Source: Mycobacterium senriense
GTDB taxonomy: Bacteria; Actinomycetota; Actinomycetes; Mycobacteriales; Mycobacteriaceae
Direction of reading: 5' to 3'
Assembly: GCF_019668465.1 (NCBI RefSeq)
Contig: NZ_AP024828.1
Coordinates: 1,922,001 to 1,986,000 of the forward strand
Length of the DNA stretch: 64,000 nt
This document shows, piece by piece, positions 42,830 through 52,737 of the stretch. The notes beneath the pieces were generated by a model. The model was not told where the DNA came from and made no database searches. It saw only the letters and a list, made by a program, of their open reading frames with translations. The translations under genes were made by a program, and so were the position numbers. How positions within the stretch are numbered: the stretch's first letter is position 1; every line of letters starts with the position of its first letter.

Positions 42830-43234
42830 ATGGGGTTCAGGGACTCGGCGGAGGTCGCAAAATACATCGGCGGGATTTTCGAGACGGCTTTCGAGGATGA
42901 AGAAATCGGGCCGAAGCTAGTCGCCACCGGACTCGTGGTGGCGTTCGACTTCTCCGATCCCGAGGCGCTTGTGGTCATCGACATGGCGAACAAATCCGTG
43001 CGCGAAGGACTCGAGGGCGGGGCGCCGCCGGTCGCCACCATGTCCATGACGGCCGAGACCGGCAACGGGTACTGGCAGGGCAAGGTCAACCTGCCACTAG
43101 CGATGGCCAAGAAGAAGATCAAAGTCGACGGCAACGTCGCGAGCCTGCTCAAGCTGGCCCCCCTCGGAAAGAAGCTGTATCCGAGCTACATCGAGCGGCT
43201 CAAGAACGACGGTCGCGACGACCTGCTCGTCTAG
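42830..43234 (+). CDS. SCP2-like sterol-binding domain protein
   Basis: 134 residues; AAGGAG nine bases upstream. Single SCP2 domain: AFDFSDPEALVVIDMAN, TMSMTAETGNGYWQGKVNLPLAMAKKKIKVDGNVASLLKLAPLGKKL (split), matching small cytoplasmic sterol/lipid-binding proteins. It may present a hydrophobic substrate to the next enzymes (CoA ligase, P450). First gene of an operon. Confidence 0.85.
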   Translation: MGFRDSAEVAKYIGGIFETAFEDEEIGPKLVATGLVVAFDFSDPEALVVIDMANKSVREGLEGGAPPVATMSMTAETGNGYWQGKVNLPLAMAKKKIKVDGNVASLLKLAPLGKKLYPSYIERLKNDGRDDLLV

Positions 43235-43238
43235 GCCG

Positions 43239-44777
43239 ATGTTCCCCGGTACACACGCGCAGTCTGCCCCGGACCGACCGGCTGTGATCATGGCTGAGTC
43301 GGGCCGGACACTGACGTACGGCGTACTCGACGATCATTCGGCCCGACTCGCGTCGGCACTGCACGGAATGGGCCTACGCAGAGGCGACGTCATTGCGCTG
43401 GTCTCGGACAACGCGCCCGAAGCTTTCGAGATCTATTGGGCCGCGTTACGTTCTGGCCTGTACATCACCGCTGTCAATTGGCACTTGGCTCCAGAGGAAG
43501 CGGCATACATCCTGCAGGACAGCGGCGCGAGCGTCGTGTTCGCCTCGGCCGGGGTCCGGGAATTGGCCAATCACCTGCGTGATCGGGCTTCAGGGGTACT
43601 ACATTGGTACTCCTTCGGCGATGCGATCGCCGGCTATCTGCCCTACGACGACCTACTGGCCAGCGCCAACCCGACGATCACCGATCAGCCGCGCGGTTCG
43701 GAGATGTTGTATTCATCGGGAACCACCGGACGGCCCAAAGGTATTAGGCCGCACCTGCTTCCGATCCAGGTTGACGAGGCCGGGGATCCGCTGGTGGGGC
43801 TGCTGGCCCAGGCCTTCAAGATCACCAGCGATGACGTATACCTGTCGCCCGCACCGATTTACCACACCGCCCCGCTGAAGTGGTGTGGTGGGGTTCAGGC
43901 ATTGGGCGGCACCGTAATTCTGATGGAGCGGTTCAACGCCGAACAGGCACTGGCCGCCATCGAGAAGTATCGAGTGACGGTCAGTCAGATGGTCCCGACG
44001 ATGTTCGTCCGCATGCTGCAGTTGCCAGAGGAAGTTCGCAACCGCTACGACCTCTCGTCACTGAGGCTGGCCGTGCACGCGGCAGCGCCCTGTCCGCCAG
44101 ACGTCAAAGACGCCATGATCGACTGGTGGGGCCCTGTGCTGGTCGAATACTATGGCGCCACAGAGCAACACGGCACCACCGTGATCACCGCCGCGGAGTG
44201 GAAAGACAAGCGTGGATCGGTGGGCAAAGCCGCGCTGGGTGTCCTGCACATCTGCGACGAGGAGGGCCGTGAGTTGCCCCCGGGTGAGGTCGGGGCCGTC
44301 TACTTCGAGCGCGACGTGGCGCCCTTCGAGTATCACAACGATCCGGAAAAGACCGCTTCGTCGAGGCATCCGGCCCACGAGAACTGGACCACTGTCGGCG
44401 ACATCGGTTACGTCGACGACGACGGCTACCTGTTCCTGACCGATCGGAAAGCATTCGTGATCATCTCCGGCGGAGTGAACATCTATCCGCAGGAGATCGA
44501 GAACGTCTTGACGCTGCACCCGAAGGTCTTCGATGTCGCGATCATCGGCGTGCCCGATGCGGAGATGGGGGAACAGGTCAAAGCCGTCGTCCAATTACGC
44601 TCTGAGGCAACGCCATCTCCTGAATTGGCAGACGAGATCATCGCCTACGTCCGGGAGCGCATCGCGCATTTCAAAGCACCCCGCTCCGTCGACTTCGTCG
44701 ACGAGCTGCCCAGGACAGCCACCGGAAAGCTCGCTAAGAGAAGTCTCAAGGACCGCTATATGGAGGCACCCGCATGA
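43239..44777 (+). CDS. Acyl-CoA synthetase (FadD family)
   Basis: 512 residues. Motifs: YSSGTTGRPKGI (about 162-173), YYGATEQHG, TVGDIGYVDDDGYL, DRKAFVIISGGVNIYPQEIE and RTATGKLAKR with the catalytic lysine. A medium-length FadD acting in the cytoplasm on a carboxylic acid. ATGA overlap with the P450 gene implies the same pathway. Confidence 0.92.
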   Translation: MFPGTHAQSAPDRPAVIMAESGRTLTYGVLDDHSARLASALHGMGLRRGDVIALVSDNAPEAFEIYWAALRSGLYITAVNWHLAPEEAAYILQDSGASVVFASAGVRELANHLRDRASGVLHWYSFGDAIAGYLPYDDLLASANPTITDQPRGSEMLYSSGTTGRPKGIRPHLLPIQVDEAGDPLVGLLAQAFKITSDDVYLSPAPIYHTAPLKWCGGVQALGGTVILMERFNAEQALAAIEKYRVTVSQMVPTMFVRMLQLPEEVRNRYDLSSLRLAVHAAAPCPPDVKDAMIDWWGPVLVEYYGATEQHGTTVITAAEWKDKRGSVGKAALGVLHICDEEGRELPPGEVGAVYFERDVAPFEYHNDPEKTASSRHPAHENWTTVGDIGYVDDDGYLFLTDRKAFVIISGGVNIYPQEIENVLTLHPKVFDVAIIGVPDAEMGEQVKAVVQLRSEATPSPELADEIIAYVRERIAHFKAPRSVDFVDELPRTATGKLAKRSLKDRYMEAPA

Positions 44778-46039
44778 CTACTGAGACACCAGCCAAAACC
44801 GACCGCCCGCCCTTCGACCCGGTAAACATCTCGTCACAAGCATTCTGGGCGCAAAGCTTCGACGAGCGCGAGAAGGCATTCAAGATCCTTCGCGACGAAC
44901 GCCCCGTGAGCTGGCACCGGCCGATCGAAGGTTCCATGATGGAGCCCGAAATCGACGGGGTCTGGGTCGTGACCCGCCACGAGGACGTCAGCTACGTCAG
45001 CAAAAACCCCGAGATCTTCTGCTCCGGGCAGGGCATTACGTTCGAGGCCGTTCCCGAAGAGATGCTCGATGCAACGCAGTCCTTCCTGGGTATGGACGGG
45101 GCGAAGCATTCGAGCTTGCGACGGCTGGTCAGTTCAGTCTTCACGCCACGCCAGGTCGCCAAGATCAAAGAACAGATCGAGCACCAGGCGGAATCGATTG
45201 TCAGCGATCTGATCGAGGCGAAGGAAGGCGACTTCGTACAACAGGTGGCCAAACGCCTTCCGATGTGGACCATCTACGAGATGCTCGGACTGCCCGAGGA
45301 CGAGCGCGACGAGGCGGCGCACCTGGCAGAGGGCATGGTGGCGTGGGCCGATCCCGATGTCGCGGCCGGTCGTGAACCCGGCGAAGTGCTGACCGACTCC
45401 CTTGTCGGGCTGCTCAACATCGGGATCGGTCTCGCCGAGAAGCGCCGGGCGCATCCGCAGAATGACTTGATGACCTCCCTGGTCCAAGCGGAAGTCGATG
45501 GACGGCAGCTCACCGACGACGAACTGGGGCCTTACTTCGTCCTGCTCTCGGTGGCAGGCAACGACACCACTCGCACCACCACCACCTTCACCACAATTGC
45601 TTTGCAGGAATTTCCCGACCAGAAAGCCTTGCTGGCACAGGATTTCGACGGGCGGATCAAAGTCGCGATGGACGAGTTCGTCCGCTGGACGACCCCCGTC
45701 ATGACGTTCCGGCGCACTGCCACTCAGGACACCGAGCTGCACGGCCAGCACATCCGCGAGGGCGACTGGGTGACGATGGTCTACTCCTCGGCCAACCGCG
45801 ACGAGCGAGTGTTCAACAACCCCAACGTATTCGACATCACCCGCTCACCCAATCCGCATCTCGCATTCGGCGGAGGCGGCCCGCACTTCTGTATGGGTGC
45901 GTTCATGGCCAAGATGCAGCTGGAGTCGATCTTCCGCGAGCTGATCTTCCGGGCGCCGGGCCTGCGCGTCGGCGAGCCCGAGTACTTGACCGGAAACTTC
46001 ATCACCGCAGTCAAATCCCTGCCCTACTCGATCGACTAG
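44774..46039 (+). CDS. Cytochrome P450
   Basis: 421 residues. Heme-binding FGGGGPHFCMG with the axial Cys at about 373, I-helix VAGNDTTRTTTT and ExxR-type region. It resembles the CYP124/125/142-like group by general pattern, without safe subfamily assignment. The ferredoxin at 48263 and the FNR fusion at 48467 in the same operon can supply electrons. It may hydroxylate a steroid- or terpenoid-like substrate. Confidence 0.93.
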   Translation: MTTETPAKTDRPPFDPVNISSQAFWAQSFDEREKAFKILRDERPVSWHRPIEGSMMEPEIDGVWVVTRHEDVSYVSKNPEIFCSGQGITFEAVPEEMLDATQSFLGMDGAKHSSLRRLVSSVFTPRQVAKIKEQIEHQAESIVSDLIEAKEGDFVQQVAKRLPMWTIYEMLGLPEDERDEAAHLAEGMVAWADPDVAAGREPGEVLTDSLVGLLNIGIGLAEKRRAHPQNDLMTSLVQAEVDGRQLTDDELGPYFVLLSVAGNDTTRTTTTFTTIALQEFPDQKALLAQDFDGRIKVAMDEFVRWTTPVMTFRRTATQDTELHGQHIREGDWVTMVYSSANRDERVFNNPNVFDITRSPNPHLAFGGGGPHFCMGAFMAKMQLESIFRELIFRAPGLRVGEPEYLTGNFITAVKSLPYSID

Positions 46040-46046
46040 GAGAGCT

Positions 46047-46838
46047 ATGGCCGACTTTTCCGGGAAAAGCTACGTCGTCACCGGCGCCGCATCAGGCATC
46101 GGACACGCGGTGGCAGAACGTTTGCTGTCTGCAGGAGCGGAGGTGCACTGCCTGGACCGCAACCAACCGACTGCGCCGGTGACCCGACACATCGAAGTCG
46201 ATTTGGCGAACCCCCACAGCATCGACACAGCGGTGGAACAACTCGACGGAGAATTCGACGGCTTGATGAACATCGCCGGTATACCGGGCACCGCGCCGGC
46301 CGACCTGGTGCTGGCCGTCAACAGCCTTGCGGTTCGTCACTTGACGGAGTCGTTCTTCGAACGATTAAAGCCGGGCGCCGCGATCACCATCGTGTCGTCG
46401 ACGGCAGGGTTCGGCTGGCCGGAACGGCTCGACCTGATCCGGGATCTGTTGGCGACCGACACCTTTGAGGAGGGTGCGGCCTGGTTCAAGGCCAACCCGC
46501 AGCAGGGCAACGCCTACAATTTCTCGAAGGAAGTTTCCACCGTCTACACCCTGTCGATGGGTTTGGCGGTGGCCGAGATGGGTTTTCGGATCAATGCGGT
46601 GCTGCCCGGACCGGTCGAAACGCCGATCTTGGTCGACTTCGAAGAATCGATGGGCAAAGACACGCTTGACGGATTGAAGAATCTGCTCGGGCGTCACGCC
46701 GATCCGGGCGACGTTGCCGACGTGGTGCTTTTTCTGGCCGGCGACGACGCTCGCTGGGTCAACGGTCAGGCTATCGCGGTCGATGGCGGAATCAGCGGAG
46801 CGGTCGCGAGTGGCGTAGTCCCCGCGCCCGAAATCTGA
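46047..46838 (+). CDS. SDR, 3-alpha-HSD-like
   Basis: 263 residues, AGGAG ribosome site. TGAASGIG (about 12-19), NIAG, and catalytic region YNFSKE (Tyr/Lys) with an insertion before it, as in 3-alpha-hydroxysteroid/coniferyl-alcohol dehydrogenases. It probably oxidises the alcohol formed by the P450 or an allied step. Confidence 0.87.
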   Translation: MADFSGKSYVVTGAASGIGHAVAERLLSAGAEVHCLDRNQPTAPVTRHIEVDLANPHSIDTAVEQLDGEFDGLMNIAGIPGTAPADLVLAVNSLAVRHLTESFFERLKPGAAITIVSSTAGFGWPERLDLIRDLLATDTFEEGAAWFKANPQQGNAYNFSKEVSTVYTLSMGLAVAEMGFRINAVLPGPVETPILVDFEESMGKDTLDGLKNLLGRHADPGDVADVVLFLAGDDARWVNGQAIAVDGGISGAVASGVVPAPEI

Positions 46839-46877
46839 TACCGCCCAAAGAAGAACCTATACCGCTCAGGAGAATCT

Positions 46878-48263
46878 GTGACTATCTCGGCACCGAAGAT
46901 CACCGCTGGCGCCAATGTGCTCGCCGATCTTCGGAAAGTTTTCGACAGCGGTCGAACGCGGGGCTTGCAGTGGCGACTGGAACAGCTACGCGGCATCGAG
47001 CGGTTCGTCGAGGAGCGCGAGCCCGCGATCGCTGCAGCCTTGGCCGATGACCTCGGTCGCAGTGCTGCGGAGGCCTGGCTGGGCGATATCGCCTCGACCA
47101 AGGGCGAGGCCGTCTATGCGCGCAAGCACCTGAAGAAGTGGATGCGCCGGCGACGGGAATCGTTGCCGATGGCGCAGTTGCCTGGTCGGGCATGGGTGCA
47201 ATACGACCCGTTGGGCGCTGTGCTGATCATCGGTCCGTGGAACTATCCGCTGTATCTGAGTCTGGCGCCGCTGGTCGCCGCGGTGGCGGCCGGCAACTGC
47301 GCCGTGATCAAGCCGTCCGAACTCGCGCCTGCCACATCGGCGTTGTTGGCGCGACAGCTCAGCCAGTACGTCGACCCCGAGGCTGTACGTGTCGTGGAAG
47401 GTGACGCCGCGGTCACCCAAGACTTGCTGGCGGCGGGCTTCGACCACGTTCTTTTCACCGGCGGAACCGAAGTCGGCAAGAAGATCATGGCCGCGGCGGC
47501 ACCAACGCTCACCCCCGTCACGCTGGAGCTGGGCGGCAAGAGCCCGGTGATCGTCACGGCCGATGCCGATATCGATGTCGCCGCCCGTCGCATCGCATGG
47601 GTCAAGCTGCTGAACTCCGGCCAGACGTGCATCGCGCCGGATTACGTGCTCGCCGATCACAGCATCTCCAACGAACTCGTCGGCAAGATCGTCGGCAACC
47701 TTCGCGACTTTCGTTCGGACGAAGGTGGTCTGGGGGTGCCGATAGTCAACCAGCGTCAATTCGACCGGCTGGTCTCGCTGATCGGCAGCACCGAAGGCGA
47801 AGTGGCCGCCGGCGGCCATTGGGACAGCAGCACGCTGCGCATCGAACCGACCGTCATCGTTGATCCGTCACCCAGCGACCCGGTCATGGCCGACGAGATC
47901 TTCGGTCCGCTTTTGCCGATCATCACCTACAGGTCAGTCGACCAAGCAGTCGATTTCGTCAACGGCCGACCGAAACCATTGGCGCTGTATGTTTTTGGCT
48001 CCGGACGCGCGAGCCGCGGCCTTGTTGATCGCATCCCATCCGGCGGCGCGGTGATCAATCACGTTGCTATGCATTGTCTGGTGCCGTCGCTGCCGTTTGG
48101 CGGTGTGGGCGCCAGCGGCATGGGCGCCTACCACGGTAGATGGGGCTTCGAAACGCTCAGCCACCGCCGCGCGGTGCTGTCCAAAACGGCGAAACCCGAT
48201 CCGCGTCTGGTCTACCCGCCCTACAGCCGACTCGCCCTCAACATCATGCGGAGATTGTTCTGA
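46878..48263 (+). CDS. Aldehyde dehydrogenase (class 3 type)
   Basis: 461 residues from a GTG after CAGGAG. Catalytic C251 (SGQTCIAPDYV) and E217 (LELGGKSP) are present; the length and lack of an N-terminal extension fit class 3 ALDHs that oxidise fatty or terpenoid aldehydes. TGATG overlap with the ferredoxin gene. Confidence 0.92.
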   Translation: MTISAPKITAGANVLADLRKVFDSGRTRGLQWRLEQLRGIERFVEEREPAIAAALADDLGRSAAEAWLGDIASTKGEAVYARKHLKKWMRRRRESLPMAQLPGRAWVQYDPLGAVLIIGPWNYPLYLSLAPLVAAVAAGNCAVIKPSELAPATSALLARQLSQYVDPEAVRVVEGDAAVTQDLLAAGFDHVLFTGGTEVGKKIMAAAAPTLTPVTLELGGKSPVIVTADADIDVAARRIAWVKLLNSGQTCIAPDYVLADHSISNELVGKIVGNLRDFRSDEGGLGVPIVNQRQFDRLVSLIGSTEGEVAAGGHWDSSTLRIEPTVIVDPSPSDPVMADEIFGPLLPIITYRSVDQAVDFVNGRPKPLALYVFGSGRASRGLVDRIPSGGAVINHVAMHCLVPSLPFGGVGASGMGAYHGRWGFETLSHRRAVLSKTAKPDPRLVYPPYSRLALNIMRRLF

Positions 48264-48454
48264 TGAAAGTCAAGGTTGACACCACCAAGTGTTCAGGAAT
48301 CGGGTTGTGCGAGGTCACCGCACCGTCGGTGTTCGAGATCGGCGACGACGGCCAGGCGCACGCCATCAAATCCGAACCAGCGCAGGGCGAAAGGGCAGAA
48401 GTCGAAGAGGCGGTGAACAACTGTCCGACCGGCGCGCTGTCTATCGATGAATAG
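48263..48454 (+). CDS. [3Fe-4S] ferredoxin (P450-associated)
   Basis: 63 residues, overlapping the ALDH stop. Cysteines C10, C16 and C54 (CSGIGLC, NNCPTGAL) bind a 3Fe-4S cluster; the fourth position is Ile13 instead of His or Cys. Mycobacterial P450 partners vary here, and the non-ligand residue tunes redox potential. It is likely the electron donor for the P450 at 44774. Confidence 0.9.
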   Translation: MKVKVDTTKCSGIGLCEVTAPSVFEIGDDGQAHAIKSEPAQGERAEVEEAVNNCPTGALSIDE

Positions 48455-48466
48455 GGAGCATCCGCA

Positions 48467-50083
48467 ATGACTTACGTCATCACCCAGAGTTGCTGCAAGG
48501 ACGCCAGTTGCGTGCCGGTGTGCCCGGTGGACTGCATCAGGCCGGTGGGAGCGACGGGTGAAATCACCGGTACCGAGATGCTCTACATCGACCCGGTCAC
48601 GTGCATCGACTGCGGCGCGTGCGTCGACGCGTGTCCCGTCGACGCGATCTACTACGAGGAGGAGCTGCCGCCTGAGCTGGAGCGGTTCAAAGACATCAAT
48701 TCGAGCTACTTCGAACACCATCCCTTGGCGATGGATTCGCAGCGAGCCGGTACTGATCATCCCGCCGTGGAGCAGGGCTCGTTACGGGTCGCGATCGTCG
48801 GGGCAGGACCGGCAGCCTGTTACGCCGCAGCGGAGCTGACCCGCGTCGCCGGCGTGGAAGTGAATATGTTCGATCGGCTTGCGACGCCGTTCGGTCTCGT
48901 GCGCACCGGAGTGGCGCCGGATCATCAGCACACCAAGGCGGTGGTCAAGCTCTTCGATCCCGCGTTCGCGAGCCCGCGCTTCGAGTGCCACTTCAACGTC
49001 GAGGTCGGCAAGACGATCACGCACGAAGACCTGCTGGCGCACCATCACGCCGTGATCTACGCGGTGGGGGCACCGAAGGGCCGCGACCTCGGTATCCCGG
49101 GGGAGAAGCTGCCCGGAAGTTATGCCGCCGCGGACTTCGTCGGCTGGTACAACGGGCACCCCGACCACGCTGACTCCACGTTCGACCTGTCTGCAGAGCG
49201 GGCGGTGATCATCGGCAACGGCAATGTCGCACTGGACGTGGCCCGGATCTTGCTGATGGCGCCGGAGGATCTCGCGAAGACCGACATCGCGCAGCATGCG
49301 TTGGATAAGTTGTCGGACAGCGCAATTGACGAAGTGGTCATCTTGGCGCGCCGAGGGCTAAGGGAGGCCGCCTTCTCGGTCGGCGAGTTCCTGGCGCTGG
49401 GCCACCTGCCGGGGGTCGATGTCATCGTTGACAGCGACGAACTGGATGCGCACGACGACGACGACGTCGAGACACGCATGAAGTTGGAGATCGCGCGCGA
49501 GTTCACTCAACGGCCGAGGCAGCCGCAGAACAAGCGGATCGTGTTCCGTTTCATGGTCTCACCCGTGGAAGTGGGTGGTGAAGAGCATGCCGAGAGTCTT
49601 CGCGTGGTGCATGCAGGCGGGGAAAGCGAAGTGATCGAGAGCCGGCTGATCCTGCGTTCGATCGGACAGCGGGGTGTGCCGATCGACGGTGTGCCCTTCG
49701 ACGACGCGAACGGCGTGGTATCCAACGAACACGGCAGAGCACTTCGCGAGGACGGCCAGCACGTCCCCGGCGTATATGTCACAGGATGGATCAAGCGTGG
49801 TCCGCGCGGCGTGATCGGAACCAATCGGAGCTGTGCCGAGCAGACGGTCCAAAAGCTCTGGGAGGACTACGATTCGGGCTTGCTGGGTCGTGAGGTCGCA
49901 GACCGGGACGCCATGGCCGATCTGCTCGCGGAGCGAGGGGCCGAGCCCGTCGACTGGCAGGGTTGGCGTGCCATCGACGCCGCCGAACGCGAACGGGGTC
50001 GCGAAACTTCACGGCCACGCGTGAAATTCGTTGACATTGCCGAACTGCTCAGCGCCGCCAACTCGAGCGACGCGGCCTGCTAA
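48467..50083 (+). CDS. Ferredoxin/ferredoxin-NADP reductase fusion (FprB-like)
   Basis: 538 residues. N-terminal 7Fe-type ferredoxin with cysteines near C9/C10, C15, C19, C23 and C46, C49, C52, C56, then an adrenodoxin-reductase-like part (FAD motif VGAGPAACYAA, 111-121; NADP motif GNGNVALDVARI). This matches FprB-type mycobacterial reductases. It likely moves electrons from NADPH to the 3Fe-4S ferredoxin and P450 of this operon, possibly also to the Rieske oxygenase. Confidence 0.92.
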   Translation: MTYVITQSCCKDASCVPVCPVDCIRPVGATGEITGTEMLYIDPVTCIDCGACVDACPVDAIYYEEELPPELERFKDINSSYFEHHPLAMDSQRAGTDHPAVEQGSLRVAIVGAGPAACYAAAELTRVAGVEVNMFDRLATPFGLVRTGVAPDHQHTKAVVKLFDPAFASPRFECHFNVEVGKTITHEDLLAHHHAVIYAVGAPKGRDLGIPGEKLPGSYAAADFVGWYNGHPDHADSTFDLSAERAVIIGNGNVALDVARILLMAPEDLAKTDIAQHALDKLSDSAIDEVVILARRGLREAAFSVGEFLALGHLPGVDVIVDSDELDAHDDDDVETRMKLEIAREFTQRPRQPQNKRIVFRFMVSPVEVGGEEHAESLRVVHAGGESEVIESRLILRSIGQRGVPIDGVPFDDANGVVSNEHGRALREDGQHVPGVYVTGWIKRGPRGVIGTNRSCAEQTVQKLWEDYDSGLLGREVADRDAMADLLAERGAEPVDWQGWRAIDAAERERGRETSRPRVKFVDIAELLSAANSSDAAC

Positions 50084-50126
50084 TTTCGCTTGCAGATCAC
50101 CGCCTCAACACCAGTAGCGAAAGACT

Positions 50127-51014
50127 ATGAGCCATAGTGCATTAGTGATTGACTCGCGATGGGAGCCGCACACCGTCCGCGAGGACGTGGTCGTGGACGC
50201 TGGTCGTGTGGCGGCCCTGTCGGCCCTCTTCGACGACAGCAACCCGGCCCCGTTACCGGGTGACGAGTTGCCGCCGCTCTGGCACTGGGTCGCGCTACCG
50301 CAGTGGTGTTCATCCTCTGCGCTGTCGTCCGACGGCCATCCGCGACGCGGTAGTTTCCTACCGCCGATCGACTTGCCACGGCGGATGTTCGCCGGTGGTG
50401 AGATCGAATTGCACGCTGCGCTCACCGTCGGTCGCGTCATACGACGCGAGTCGTGGGTGGATAGCGTTGAGGAGAAGACCGGCCGGTCCGGCTCTCTGGT
50501 CATCGTGCGGGTGACGACGCACTTGTACAACGACCATTCCGATCTGGCCGTCGTTGAGCGTCAGAACCTGATCTTCCGGGAGGCGGCGTCGCAGACCTCC
50601 GGCGGTTCCGATCCCGCTGACGCCGCGATCATGCCTCCGACACCGTCGCCGCTGCGGCGCACCGGCGAGTGGGAGTGGGAGTTCGAAACGGATCCGTCGT
50701 TGCTGATGCGATTCAGTGCCGTAACCGCCAATGCCCATCGCATTCACTACGACTGGCCGTACGCGACCCGTGTCGAGGGATATCCGGGGCTGGTGGTGCA
50801 CGGGCCGCTCGTGACGTTAGCGCTTGCCGAGATCGTGCGGTTGGAAACGCCGGACGCCGGTGTGCACCGCGTGCGCCACCGGAATGTCGCGCCGCTGTTC
50901 TGCGGGCAATCCGCGCAGCTGAAGCGGTTGGCGTCGGACAGCCCGTCTGTCGCCCTGTCGGCGACTGGCGACGACGGCCGCGACCGCGCCACCGTTGACA
51001 TTGAATTGCGCTGA
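50127..51014 (+). CDS. HTD2/MaoC-type dehydratase (mesaconyl-CoA hydratase-like)
   Basis: 295 residues. The C-terminal half has the hydratase-type region RFSAVTANAHRIHYDWPYA then VEGYPGLVVHGPL, typical of HTD2 and mesaconyl-C4-CoA hydratase proteins (double hotdog). It should hydrate an enoyl-CoA or dehydrate a 3-hydroxyacyl-CoA. Weak ribosome site; 43 bases after the FNR fusion. Confidence 0.85.
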   Translation: MSHSALVIDSRWEPHTVREDVVVDAGRVAALSALFDDSNPAPLPGDELPPLWHWVALPQWCSSSALSSDGHPRRGSFLPPIDLPRRMFAGGEIELHAALTVGRVIRRESWVDSVEEKTGRSGSLVIVRVTTHLYNDHSDLAVVERQNLIFREAASQTSGGSDPADAAIMPPTPSPLRRTGEWEWEFETDPSLLMRFSAVTANAHRIHYDWPYATRVEGYPGLVVHGPLVTLALAEIVRLETPDAGVHRVRHRNVAPLFCGQSAQLKRLASDSPSVALSATGDDGRDRATVDIELR

Positions 51015-51060
51015 AGTTGCTCGACATTCTGCGTTCCGACGCTCTCGACGTTGCGCGCAA

Positions 51061-51101
51061 CATATGTCATGCTGGCCACCAGCCACCAAACAGCGTTAGG
51101 T
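51061..51101. promoter_or_regulatory. Conserved regulatory block and ACCAAAC palindrome
   Basis: CATATGTCAT (51061), TGGCCA (51073) and ACCAAACAGCGTT (51085) recur with identical spacing at 55930. The palindrome ACCAAAC-AGC-GTTAGGT (51085-51101) has 6 of 7 matched pairs. It lies between the HTD2 gene and the aldehyde dehydrogenase gene, likely an operator for the latter. Confidence 0.65.
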
Positions 51102-51161
51102 ATTCTCGGATCCGGTGATGGTGCGGCGCTCGACGGTTTCGCGAGGAAAGGACAGTCCACG

Positions 51162-52721
51162 ATGACGGCAACCGCACGAGAGGTCGGGGATCCGGACACG
51201 GCAGCGGCCCGGATCGTGGTGCGCTGTCCGGCGGATGGACGAATTGTCGGCAGTGTCCCCGAGATGTCGGCAGCCGAGGTGCACGAGGTGGCCGCCCGGC
51301 TGCGCGCCGCCCAGCCGGCGTGGGAGGAGCTCGGGCCGCACGGCCGCAAGAAGCATCTGCTCCGATTCCTCGACTGGATATTGGACAACGAAGACCGGCT
51401 GGTCGGCACCATGCAGGAGGAAACCGGCAAGTCGTGGGGCGATGCGGCGATGGAGATCGCGGTGGCCGTCGACACCATCAACTACTTCACCAAGCACGCG
51501 GCCGACTTCCTTGCGGATCGGGCGGTGAAGCGTGACGGCCCGGTGTCGTTGACGAAGAACCTGCGGGTGTTCATCCGGCCGCACCCACTCGTTGGCATCA
51601 TCACACCGTGGAATGGTCCGCTGGCGACTCCGATCGTCGACGGCATCCCGGCACTGATGGCCGGGGCCGCGGTGCTCTTCAAGCCGTCCGAGGTGACACC
51701 GTTGACGTGGTCAGAGGTCACTCGCGGCTGGATCGAGGAACTCGGCGCTCCCCCTGTGATCGCGTGTGTCACCGGTGGTGGAGCCGCCGGAACCGCGGTG
51801 CTCGACGAAGTCGACATGATCCAGTTCACCGGATCGATCGCGACCGGGCGAAAGATCGCCGCTCGTGCCGGCGAACGCCTCATCCCGCACAGCGTGGAGT
51901 TGGGCGGCAAAGACGCGATGATCGTCTTGGACGACGCTGACATCGATCGCGCGACCAGCGGCGCAGTCTGGGGCGGCCTGTGGAATTCGGGCCAGATCTG
52001 CGTGTCCGTCGAGCGAATCTACGTCCAGGAGCGGGTTTACGACGAGTTCGTCGACAAGCTGGTGGCCAAGGTCCGAGCCCTGCGGCAAGGCATGGATCCC
52101 GACGGCAGCTACACCACCGAGATCGGTGCGATGGCCAACGAACGCCAAGTGCAGATCGTCGAGCGCCACGTCGGCGAAGCCGTCGAACGCGGGGCGGTCG
52201 CGGTTACCGGCGGCCGGCGTAAAGACGAGGGTCTGTTCTTCGAACCGACCGTGCTGACCGGGGTCGATCATTCGATGCTGTGCATGCGCGAGGAGACGTT
52301 CGGTCCGACGCTGCCGGTGATGAAGGTCAAGGACGATGAGGAGGCGATCCGCCTCGCCAATGACTCGTCGTACGGGCTGGCGGCCAGTGTCTGGACTGCC
52401 GACGAGCAACGCGCTGACCGGGTGGCGCGCCGACTCGAGACCGGCGCGGTCAACATCAACAGCGCGCTGACGGCCACCATGCTCATCCCGTTGCCGATGG
52501 TCGGCTGGAAGTCCTCTGGCGTCGGGGGTCGCAACGGGGGAGCCGCGGGAATGTTGAAATTCTGCCGGCAACAGGCGATTGTCTCCGAGCGGTTCCGGCT
52601 CAAGTCCGAGCCGCACTGGTATCCCTACGTGCCTCGGATGAGTCGCCTGCAGAAGCGGCTGATCCGGCTCACCGGGGCGCATGACTGGCGTCGCCGGCTT
52701 GGGCTGCGCGGACCGAAATGA
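51162..52721 (+). CDS. Aldehyde dehydrogenase
   Basis: 519 residues from the ATG at 51162 after AGGAAAGGA; upstream in-frame starts would run into the operator block. Catalytic motifs VELGGKD and WNSGQICVSVERI are intact. The C-terminus has about 40 extra basic residues after the usual end (RLQKRLIRLTGAHDWRRRLG), possibly a membrane- or partner-binding tail. Followed by a ferredoxin gene. Confidence 0.92.
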   Translation: MTATAREVGDPDTAAARIVVRCPADGRIVGSVPEMSAAEVHEVAARLRAAQPAWEELGPHGRKKHLLRFLDWILDNEDRLVGTMQEETGKSWGDAAMEIAVAVDTINYFTKHAADFLADRAVKRDGPVSLTKNLRVFIRPHPLVGIITPWNGPLATPIVDGIPALMAGAAVLFKPSEVTPLTWSEVTRGWIEELGAPPVIACVTGGGAAGTAVLDEVDMIQFTGSIATGRKIAARAGERLIPHSVELGGKDAMIVLDDADIDRATSGAVWGGLWNSGQICVSVERIYVQERVYDEFVDKLVAKVRALRQGMDPDGSYTTEIGAMANERQVQIVERHVGEAVERGAVAVTGGRRKDEGLFFEPTVLTGVDHSMLCMREETFGPTLPVMKVKDDEEAIRLANDSSYGLAASVWTADEQRADRVARRLETGAVNINSALTATMLIPLPMVGWKSSGVGGRNGGAAGMLKFCRQQAIVSERFRLKSEPHWYPYVPRMSRLQKRLIRLTGAHDWRRRLGLRGPK

Positions 52722-52737
52722 TTTCTGAGGAGCGGAG